Part shown: positions 1 to 5,746 of the stretch, one piece after another
Position numbering within the stretch: the stretch's first letter is position 1
Layout: every line of letters begins with the position of its first letter
Assembly: GCA_937951695.1 (NCBI GenBank)
Contig: CALFBL010000073.1
Coordinates: 1 to 9,748 of the forward strand
DNA length: 9,748 bases
Reading direction: 5' to 3'
From: an uncultured Granulosicoccaceae bacterium
GTDB lineage: Bacteria > Pseudomonadota > Gammaproteobacteria > Granulosicoccales > Granulosicoccaceae
Translations under genes and position numbers: made by a program
Notes under the pieces: generated by a model
Databases searched by the model: none
What the model saw: only the letters and a program-made list of their open reading frames with translations
What the model was told of the DNA's origin: nothing

Positions 1-7
1 CTAGCGA

Positions 8-2044
8 CTAGAAGTAGCGTTTGGCAAACTGCAGCAAGTCGGGTGAAAAGTTCCGGTTGATGCCGAGAATCCACATAACTTCCACGGCATCGCTTCCGTC
101 AACTTTATCGTTGATCGCATTGAAGGCATACGCCCACTCGCTGCGATACTGACTGTTTAGGGCAAGGCGCCGGAACGTTGCAGCATTAGCTGTGCGTTCA
201 AAGTTAAAGTCGGAAGTGAGGGTATGACCGCCGCCTTCAAAACCTTGGTTGCCATTGGCTATGGAGATGTACTGAGTATAACGCTGGATCAGTTCCAGGT
301 CGTCGTCTCTGGTGTTGATCTCATTAAAGCCCCAGCTATGCTGAATGACGCGAATTTTCTTCAAGTTGGCGTTGGACACACCGCGGTTAATCAGTGTACG
401 AACAACGTCCGCCGTAAAAGACGAAGGCCCCCCTTCTGCTACATGGACACGCTGTCCACCCTCCAACGTGATCTGCCATGACGTTGCCACCTCGTTTAAG
501 GTATCTGAACAGAACAACGTAGTATGGCTCAGGCCGCAGTTGTTGAAGGCATCGTAGCCATCTGGAAACAAATTGAGCATGTGCTCGGTGCTGCCGTCCA
601 GTACGAATGTGTGATCACGGTTCTTGGTGCCGTTAACGGCGATGTAATCCACACAGGGATCACCGCTGTCCAACATTTCCCGAGCTAGAATCATAGCCTG
701 CAAATCGTCCGGATCGAATGAAGAGTCGTAGTGTAGTGACAACAAGTCACCGCATACGTAAGCATCGTTAAATGTATCGGCATAGAAAGCGATACGACGG
801 CTGTTTGCCGGCATGAAGGGCACAGGGGGGATCGGCTCACCATTGCCTGTACCTGTGGTTGGCTCAGACGCTTGGGTCGCTAAACCCGGGTCGCCACCTT
901 GTTTGACTAATTCGAAGTAGTCAATGGCATAGCCCGTGGAACGACCCAAAGCCTCGAGCAAGTAGGTCACGCCACCGGTCAAGTTCTGAGTGAAGTTACC
1001 GTTACGGATCTCCCATTGGCCATTGCCACTGCTGAACACCTTTACCCAATCAGTGACAACCCGTTCGCCGGGGGTGTTAGCACCGTCCAAACGCAAAAAT
1101 ACATCATTGTGCAGATCAACACGGTTTGGCGTTTGCTGGTTGGCCTTGGCACGCAGCCGCAGGTAATAGGTACCTGTCGATGGAGCCGTGAAGCTGTATT
1201 TCAAAGATTCACCATCATGAGGACCGAAGAAGAAGTTACCGCCTTGCCATTCAATATAGCCTGCGGCATCTGCGCGCCAGTTGGCCGCGGTATCCGACTC
1301 AGCCTCGATGCGAATGGTACCACCGCTCAACACAACATCCGGGTTAGGAGGTGCCGGTGTTGGGGTGTCAGTGTCAGTGTCAGTGTCAGTGGTACTACCC
1401 GCGTCACCGGTCAACTCGACCAAGGTCGGCACGCCAGGGGGAGCGGCAACGCCCAAGCGATAGTTCGCACAGGTCATGACACCGTTTATTGGATCACAGT
1501 CCATGGTGCCTGACCAGACAGCGGCTAGTTGCGCTCGCGCACTACGACCACGGAAGATCAGAGCCTTGGTCGCATTGGCTTCCGGATCGCGGGTCGACGT
1601 GCCGTCGACCGAAACTTGAGTTGGCTCATCGTTGCCGAAAATGGCCTTGAGATCCCAGCGAGGACCGATTACGTTGCATCCGGCACTGCCTTGATCAACG
1701 CGGCCCGGGCAGTTACCGGGATTCTCATCACCGTTGTCGTTGGCTGGACCATTGCCGCATTGCACATCGTTATACAAAGGGTCGCCGATCTGATAGGCGG
1801 GCACGTTAGCCCTATTCTGTGCTATCAGGACCTGGGCCACGGTGCGGTTACCCACAGGCGTGCTGACCACGATTGGGCCGACGTTGTGGTCAAGCGTTGA
1901 GCGGATGTAACAGATTCCGCCGCGCTCGTAGCTGTCGGCCCATCCGGGCTGGGGGTTAACGGGCTGGCCGAACGCAGGCAAGGCAGCCAAGACCATGACA
2001 GTAACCGCGAAGAGACGGGGTAACGCCGTTGAGGATGATTGCAT
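8..2044 (-). CDS. Secreted three-part protein: Cys-containing N-domain, carbohydrate-binding-like domain, nucleoside-hydrolase-like C-domain
   Basis: I place the start at the ATG at 2044 (678 residues) because it gives a compact signal peptide: one Arg, then the hydrophobic stretch LFAVTVMVLAALPAFG, with likely cleavage before Gln27. In-frame alternatives are an ATG at 2107 and a GTG at 2167; none has a clear ribosome binding site. Numbering is from 2044. Residues 30-210 form an unrecognised domain with six cysteines (45, 96, 112, 123, 183, 192). A Thr-Asp/Pro linker follows at about 218-235. Residues 243-380 look like a beta-sandwich carbohydrate-binding module, opening with IRIEAES and ending with YAIDYFELV. 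After a second linker, 416-678 resembles the nucleoside hydrolase/DUF1593 fold: DSSFDPDD at 440-447 matches the Asp-rich metal motif, followed by EGGPSSF (537) and QHSWGFNE (568). Four further cysteines sit in this half (431, 464, 503, 512). Even cysteine counts suit disulfides in an exported protein. Substrate is unknown; binding or cleavage of a glycan or glycoside outside the cytoplasm is inference. It is transcribed away from the decarboxylase gene. Confidence 0.75.
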   Translation of the reverse strand: MQSSSTALPRLFAVTVMVLAALPAFGQPVNPQPGWADSYERGGICYIRSTLDHNVGPIVVSTPVGNRTVAQVLIAQNRANVPAYQIGDPLYNDVQCGNGPANDNGDENPGNCPGRVDQGSAGCNVIGPRWDLKAIFGNDEPTQVSVDGTSTRDPEANATKALIFRGRSARAQLAAVWSGTMDCDPINGVMTCANYRLGVAAPPGVPTLVELTGDAGSTTDTDTDTDTPTPAPPNPDVVLSGGTIRIEAESDTAANWRADAAGYIEWQGGNFFFGPHDGESLKYSFTAPSTGTYYLRLRAKANQQTPNRVDLHNDVFLRLDGANTPGERVVTDWVKVFSSGNGQWEIRNGNFTQNLTGGVTYLLEALGRSTGYAIDYFELVKQGGDPGLATQASEPTTGTGNGEPIPPVPFMPANSRRIAFYADTFNDAYVCGDLLSLHYDSSFDPDDLQAMILAREMLDSGDPCVDYIAVNGTKNRDHTFVLDGSTEHMLNLFPDGYDAFNNCGLSHTTLFCSDTLNEVATSWQITLEGGQRVHVAEGGPSSFTADVVRTLINRGVSNANLKKIRVIQHSWGFNEINTRDDDLELIQRYTQYISIANGNQGFEGGGHTLTSDFNFERTANAATFRRLALNSQYRSEWAYAFNAINDKVDGSDAVEVMWILGINRNFSPDLLQFAKRYF
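1365..1388. repeat. Hexanucleotide tandem repeat (GTGTCA x4) in the linker codons
   Basis: Four perfect copies of GTGTCA run head to tail on the plus strand, followed by a partial copy (GTG). Read on the minus strand they encode the alternating Thr-Asp run in the linker between the N-terminal domain and the carbohydrate-binding-like domain of the secreted protein. A 6-bp unit keeps the frame, so slippage would change linker length without breaking the gene. Confidence 0.85.
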
Positions 2045-2412
2045 GGATCGGGCGAGAAGAGTTCCACACGCCACGGTGAGGCGCCGAACGAAGAGACTTA
2101 GGATCATGTTGCGGTTCGATGGTTGGATTGCCCTGTTAGTATGCCATCTGTGGCGAAAAATTGACACATCCGTCTGTACTAAACGTGTCTAAATCGACAC
2201 CCTTGCTAAGTGGACACGTCTGGTCAGAGATTCATTCTGTTCCGGCACTATGCTGGGGCTGGCGCCGCCGTACCGCTGCGTCTCTGGCGTAGTCCTTGCG
2301 TAGCACAGCCAAACAACGTAATTGCTTGTGACAAACGCGCGCAGGCGAGATTACACCGACTATATTTTTTGTACACTAACCCACTGATTTTCGTGACGAG
2401 ACACATGGCCTG
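2045..2412. promoter_or_regulatory. Divergent intergenic region between the secreted-protein gene and the UDP-xylose synthase gene
   Basis: This stretch holds no convincing gene and must contain the promoters and 5' leaders of two divergent genes, less whatever belongs to the secreted protein if it starts upstream of 2044. Visible elements are GACAC/GTGTC words clustered at 2163-2217 and an A/T-rich TATATTTTTT at 2361-2370. TATATT at 2361-2366 matches a -10 box at 5 of 6 positions, but I find no good -35 hexamer at the right distance. GCGTAG is repeated directly at 2287 and 2298. No terminator or structured RNA was seen. The promoter assignment follows from gene orientation; the exact sites are guesses. 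Confidence 0.45.
2163..2219. promoter_or_regulatory. Cluster of GACAC/GTGTC words, candidate operator
   Basis: GACAC occurs at 2163-2167, 2196-2200 and 2213-2217, and its complement GTGTC at 2185-2189. The pair at 2185-2200 forms an inverted repeat with a 6-nt spacer. The longer words ACGTGTC (2183-2189) and GACACGT (2213-2219) are exact reverse complements. Another GACAC lies at 2400-2404, close to the decarboxylase start. Such spacing could be a transcription-factor site in the divergent region; the factor is unknown, and chance is possible. Confidence 0.25.
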
Positions 2413-3405
2413 ATGAATACAAGCAACGTCAATATTGAGCACAAACGCATCTTGATCACAGGGGGCGCAGGCTTTCTCGGCTCTCACCTGAGTGAGCGGC
2501 TGTTGAACGAAGGCCATGACATCATCTGCATGGACAACTATTTCACAGGCAATAAGCGAAACATCCAGCATTTAATGGATAACCCGAACTTCGAACTGAT
2601 GAGACACGATGTCACATTCCCCGTTTATCTGGAAATTGACGAAATCTATAACCTCGCGTGCCCGGCGTCGCCGATTCATTACCAGCACGACCCAGTACAA
2701 ACCACAAAAACCTCTGTACACGGCGCGATCAATATGTTGGGTCTTGCTAAGCGTACCGGTGCCAAGATTTTTCAGGCATCAACCAGCGAAGTGTATGGCG
2801 ACCCGAAAGTGCACCCGCAGACTGAAGACTACTGGGGCCATGTGAATCCGATCGGTTTTCGTAGCTGCTACGACGAAGGCAAGCGTTGCGCTGAAACGTT
2901 GTTTTTTGACTACCACCGTCAGCACAACCTACGAATCAAAGTAGGGCGCATTTTTAACACCTATGGCCCTCGCATGCATCCAAACGATGGACGCGTTGTG
3001 TCAAACTTTATTGTTCAAGCGTTGACTGGGCAAAATATCTCCATCTACGGCAAAGGGGATCAGACGCGTTCTTTCTGCTACTGTGATGATCTGGTAGAAG
3101 CCTTTATTCGACTGATGAACACAGGCGATGATGTCACCGGACCCATTAACATTGGCAACCCGGGCGAATTCACCATCCTTGAATTGGCTGAAAAAGTGAT
3201 TGCCATGACGAACTCAAGTTCAAAGCTGGAGTTTCACGATCTGCCAAGCGATGATCCGACTCAGCGCCGTCCCGATATCACCCAAGCGAAAGAAGTACTG
3301 GGCTGGGAGCCTAAGGTCGATCTGGAACAAGGTCTGACGAAAACAATCGATTATTTCGACAAGTTTTTGCAAGCCAGCTCCGAAAGCAAGCGCGGCGCGG
3401 CTTAG
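2413..3405 (+). CDS. uxs: UDP-glucuronate decarboxylase (UDP-xylose synthase)
   Basis: Cytoplasmic short-chain dehydrogenase/reductase that converts UDP-glucuronic acid to UDP-xylose using tightly bound NAD+. The 330-residue length is typical of the soluble bacterial form. The nucleotide-binding GGAGFLG sits at 17-23, with Asp41 at the end of beta-2 (MDNYFTGN) for the NAD ribose. Signature UXS stretches follow: YNLACPASPIHYQ from 79, QASTSEVYGDP from 121, and the catalytic YxxxK as Tyr153/Lys157 (YDEGK). GRIFNTYGPRMHPNDGRVV and GKGDQTRSFCYCDDLV further down are characteristic of this enzyme rather than of the related epimerases or dTDP-glucose dehydratase. The ATG at 2413 fits the family N-terminus, although I see no strong Shine-Dalgarno sequence. 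It is followed 82 bp later by rmlA on the same strand, so both probably supply sugar donors to the opposite-strand transferases. The family call is secure; product use is inferred. Confidence 0.95.
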   Translation: MNTSNVNIEHKRILITGGAGFLGSHLSERLLNEGHDIICMDNYFTGNKRNIQHLMDNPNFELMRHDVTFPVYLEIDEIYNLACPASPIHYQHDPVQTTKTSVHGAINMLGLAKRTGAKIFQASTSEVYGDPKVHPQTEDYWGHVNPIGFRSCYDEGKRCAETLFFDYHRQHNLRIKVGRIFNTYGPRMHPNDGRVVSNFIVQALTGQNISIYGKGDQTRSFCYCDDLVEAFIRLMNTGDDVTGPINIGNPGEFTILELAEKVIAMTNSSSKLEFHDLPSDDPTQRRPDITQAKEVLGWEPKVDLEQGLTKTIDYFDKFLQASSESKRGAA

Positions 3406-3446
3406 TTAAAGCACTTTAGACAATCTTTTACGGACTGATAATTGCA

Positions 3447-3482
3447 CCGAATCCAGTAGAAATTAACAACTACTGGCTTCGG
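3447..3482 (+). promoter_or_regulatory. Inverted repeat (13-bp arms) just upstream of the rmlA start
   Basis: The left arm CCGAATCCAGTAG (3447-3459) and right arm CTACTGGCTTCGG (3470-3482) pair over 13 positions with a single T/C mismatch at 3452/3477, around a 10-nt A-rich loop (3460-3469). The right arm ends 5 nt before the rmlA ATG and is followed by only three T residues. It could be an RNA hairpin covering the ribosome-binding region of rmlA, a weak or leaky terminator behind the decarboxylase gene, or a protein-binding palindrome. The short T tract argues against a strong intrinsic terminator. Confidence 0.6.
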
Positions 3483-3487
3483 TTTCA

Positions 3488-4393
3488 ATGAAAGGCATCG
3501 TACTCGCAGGCGGCTCCGGCACACGGCTGCACCCACTGACTCAAGTGGTATCAAAACAGATTCTTCCTGTTTACGACAAGCCGATGGTGTACTACCCAGT
3601 TAGCACCTTGATGCTTGCGGGCATTAAAGACATCCTCCTTATCTCTACCCCACGTGATCTACCGCTGTTTGAACAGCTCATGGGCGATGGTAGCCAGTGG
3701 GGGATCAATATCCAGTATACCGTTCAACCTTCTCCTGACGGTTTGGCCCAAGCGTTTATTCTCGGTGAAGAGTTCATTGGCAATGATGCCGTGTCATTAA
3801 TTTTGGGTGATAACATTTTTTACGGTGGCAACCTGGGTGCTCAGTTGCAAAGTGCTGCGGCTCGAACCAGTGGTGCCTCGGTGTTCGCGTATCGAGTTAG
3901 CGATCCTGAACGCTACGGCGTGGTGAGCTTCGACGAAACAGGTCGCGTACTGGACATTGAAGAAAAACCCAAACAACCGAAATCTCATTTTGCCGTAACA
4001 GGCTTGTATTTCTACGACAACGAGGTGGTAGAGATCGCAAAATCCATCAAGCCCTCGCCACGGGGAGAACTCGAGATCACCGACGTCAACATAGTGTATC
4101 TGGAGCAACAGAAGTTAATGGTGGAACTGATGGGCCGAGGCTATGCATGGCTCGATACCGGTACGTGCGAGTCCCTGCTCGAAGCTGGTCAGTTTGTCGA
4201 GACCCTCGAACGTCGGCAAGGGCTAAAGATCGCCTCCCCGGAAGAGATCTCATGGCGCAATGGCTGGATAAATGATGGCCAGTTAATTCAACTAGCCACG
4301 CCGTTGATGAAGAGTAACTATGGTCAGTACCTGCTGAACTTGGTTGAACAGGGAGGTGCAGGTACGGTTGTGCCGTTGCGGGTGGCGGTCTAA
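3488..4393 (+). CDS. rmlA: Glucose-1-phosphate thymidylyltransferase
   Basis: Cytoplasmic nucleotidyltransferase that makes dTDP-glucose and pyrophosphate from dTTP and glucose-1-phosphate, the first step to dTDP-L-rhamnose and other dTDP-deoxysugars. The start is fixed by the family N-terminus MKGIVLAGGSGTRLHP, whose Gly-rich loop (8-16) binds the nucleotide. VSKQILPVYDKPMVYYP follows at 21-37. LGDNIFYG carries the metal ligand Asp108; EEKP at 158-161 and WLDTGT with Asp223 complete the active site. At 301 residues it is about ten longer than many RmlA proteins, with the extra length at the C-terminus (GAGTVVPLRVAV). There is no visible Shine-Dalgarno sequence; the right arm of an inverted repeat occupies that zone. 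rmlB, rmlC and rmlD are absent here, so the pathway must be completed elsewhere or dTDP-glucose feeds another branch. Its stop lies 6 bp from the stop of the convergent GT61 gene. Confidence 0.95.
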   Translation: MKGIVLAGGSGTRLHPLTQVVSKQILPVYDKPMVYYPVSTLMLAGIKDILLISTPRDLPLFEQLMGDGSQWGINIQYTVQPSPDGLAQAFILGEEFIGNDAVSLILGDNIFYGGNLGAQLQSAAARTSGASVFAYRVSDPERYGVVSFDETGRVLDIEEKPKQPKSHFAVTGLYFYDNEVVEIAKSIKPSPRGELEITDVNIVYLEQQKLMVELMGRGYAWLDTGTCESLLEAGQFVETLERRQGLKIASPEEISWRNGWINDGQLIQLATPLMKSNYGQYLLNLVEQGGAGTVVPLRVAV

Positions 4394-4399
4394 CCCCCA

Positions 4400-5710
4400 C
4401 TAGAGTTCGCTCAGTATCTCATCCACAAGAGCCACATCCACAGAAAAGCTCGCGTTTTGCGTCAGCGCTTGATTCTCAGCGGTGCCAGACTTAATCGCCG
4501 TTTGCAGATTTAGCAGTGCTGAACCGTCTTGTGGCTGTTGCAGTACGGCGTGATAGTGGTGCCCGCAAAGGTTGGCAAGGCCACGGTAGTAGGGGTAGAT
4601 GTGTGAGCCAAACAATTCGATGACGTGTGTGCCTGGATTGGCAAACACCATGTTGGTCAACGCGCTTCCATGGGTTGAAACCAGTACCGAGGTGTTTTCC
4701 AACAGCGCCGCTTGCTCACTCACCGAGAAGCCTTCCAGTGTAGTGACCTGAAAGCTGTGATGCTCGAGCAATGACAACAGCGCGTCCTCGTTATGTAGGC
4801 TTCGCCGCGCCTCAGGTGGGCGTTGAATGTATAGCTTGATCGGGGTGTTAGACGTGTTAAGCGTATTTGATGAGTTAGAATCGTGCGGTGTTTTAGACAG
4901 AGTTGTTGAACTCACTCTATTGTTGGAACCGTAAGTGCGCTTGACCCATGCCGGTACAAAGCGATTCATGGTCATATTGATGCGATGGGTCAGCGGTATA
5001 TGGATCACATCGTCGCACGTGAAGAAAGGCTGGCGTGCGGTTTCCACAATTCGAGAGGCATCAATACCGAGCCTGTTCAAAGTCTGTATTTGGAACGCAC
5101 TGCGCGCCTGGCGAACCAAAAAATGATCGATGCTGTCAAGGTTGATGCCCGCCTTGGCGAGGTAGCCCAGCTTCGGCAGAAGGTCCAGCATCCAATGGTA
5201 GTAGCATTGCGCGCCGGCGGAGTCACCCAAAATAAGGCTGGTTCCGCATAAGTGTGTGTGAGTTTGCCAGGCGATGTCGCGCTGTCGGGCTGGGTCTACC
5301 CGATGTTGGGTAACCACTTTGCCATCGGCTGAACGAATCAAGTGGCGTCCACCGGTTAGATACACCGATGCGTTAGAGACGCGAATCAGCGTGACCGGTT
5401 CTGACACCATCGCTGCATCAGAGCTCGACGTGGTTTGCCCGCTCTCTATGCTTTGAGCGGATTGTGCGTTGACTTTTGCGTCGTCTTTTGAGTCGTCTTT
5501 TGCGTCGTCTTTTGCGTCGTCTTTTGCGTCGGCTTGTGCGCCGGCTTGTGCGCCGGCTTGTGCATCGGCTTGTGCCGGGGCGGATTTACTTTCAACTGTG
5601 GACCATCGCAAATCGGGCGAGCGCAGTGGATACCGTTCTTTGTCGGCCACACTGCTGCTAGTCACCACTGACGGTTGGGGAGTACGAAATTTAAAGTTGA
5701 ACGCTGCCAC
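4400..5710 (-). CDS. GT61 (DUF563) family glycosyltransferase with a repetitive N-terminal linker
   Basis: Predicted glycosyltransferase of family 61, 436 residues, probably cytoplasmic because no signal peptide or transmembrane segment is visible. Core motifs are CYYHWMLDLLPKLG from 169, DHFLVRQ at 195, MNRFVPAWV from 248, and the conserved C-terminal block VSTHGSALTNMVFA (344-357) followed by VIELFG. The same motifs recur in the second half of the gene immediately upstream, so the two are paralogues. Specific to this copy are the Ala/Asp/Lys/Gln-rich tract at about 46-81, encoded by 12-bp repeats, and a Ser/Asn/Thr-rich insertion at about 277-290. The earliest start is a GTG at 5710, 24 nt after the upstream stop codon and without a clear ribosome binding site; the first in-frame ATG would be at 5410, downstream of the repeats, so the true N-terminus is uncertain. 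Donor and acceptor are unknown; GT61 includes xylosyltransferases, which suits the nearby UDP-xylose synthase. Confidence 0.85.
   Translation of the reverse strand: MAAFNFKFRTPQPSVVTSSSVADKERYPLRSPDLRWSTVESKSAPAQADAQAGAQAGAQADAKDDAKDDAKDDSKDDAKVNAQSAQSIESGQTTSSSDAAMVSEPVTLIRVSNASVYLTGGRHLIRSADGKVVTQHRVDPARQRDIAWQTHTHLCGTSLILGDSAGAQCYYHWMLDLLPKLGYLAKAGINLDSIDHFLVRQARSAFQIQTLNRLGIDASRIVETARQPFFTCDDVIHIPLTHRINMTMNRFVPAWVKRTYGSNNRVSSTTLSKTPHDSNSSNTLNTSNTPIKLYIQRPPEARRSLHNEDALLSLLEHHSFQVTTLEGFSVSEQAALLENTSVLVSTHGSALTNMVFANPGTHVIELFGSHIYPYYRGLANLCGHHYHAVLQQPQDGSALLNLQTAIKSGTAENQALTQNASFSVDVALVDEILSEL
5466..5573. repeat. 12-bp in-frame tandem repeat (about nine units) in the GT61 gene
   Basis: Nine 12-bp units run head to tail. 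Units 1-5 resemble GCGTCGTCTTTT (three exact, two variants) and units 6-9 resemble GCGCCGGCTTGT (two exact, two variants). The two classes differ at only a few positions, so they look like one ancestral unit homogenised into two blocks. On the minus strand they encode (KDDA)-like and (GAQA/ADAQ)-like tetrapeptides, giving a hydrophilic segment before the transferase domain. Because 12 is a multiple of three and the units lack stops, several frames stay open here, which produces spurious reading frames on both strands. Confidence 0.9.
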
Positions 5711-5716
5711 GATGAC

Positions 5717-5746
5717 GCAATCGGTTAGTTGAAATTAACCGATTGC
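5717..5746 (-). promoter_or_regulatory. Perfect 11-bp stem-loop between the two GT61 genes
   Basis: GCAATCGGTTA (5717-5727) and TAACCGATTGC (5736-5746) are exact reverse complements separated by an 8-nt loop. On the transcribed strand the first arm contains the last sense codons and most of the stop codon of the SGNH-GT61 gene, and the second arm ends 6 nt before the GTG of the next gene. No T tract follows, so an ordinary intrinsic terminator is unlikely. It could limit translation of the downstream gene, couple it to termination of the upstream gene, or protect or process the mRNA. Confidence 0.6.

Noticed and set aside
1016..1513. A 165-codon plus-strand frame opposite the secreted-protein gene
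   Set aside because: It is antisense to the carbohydrate-binding-like domain, shows no domain, and is best explained as a shadow of the real gene.
2045..2167. N-terminal extension of the secreted protein from the GTG at 2167 or the ATG at 2107
   Set aside because: Either would place a long charged stretch before the signal peptide. The ATG at 2044 gives a normal signal peptide, though the longer forms cannot be excluded.
2210..2413. A 67-codon plus-strand frame whose stop overlaps the ATG of the UDP-xylose synthase gene (ATGA overlap)
   Set aside because: The overlap looks like translational coupling, but the peptide has no recognisable motif, no ribosome binding site was seen, and it spans the divergent promoter region. 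More likely chance.
5466..5573. Repeat array as a possible CRISPR
   Set aside because: Units are 12 bp, contiguous and without spacers, and they encode an in-frame peptide repeat.
5469..5732. Plus-strand open frames through the repeat array
   Set aside because: They stay open because the 12-bp units lack stops in several frames. The Arg/Leu or Ser/Phe repeats they would encode have no other support.
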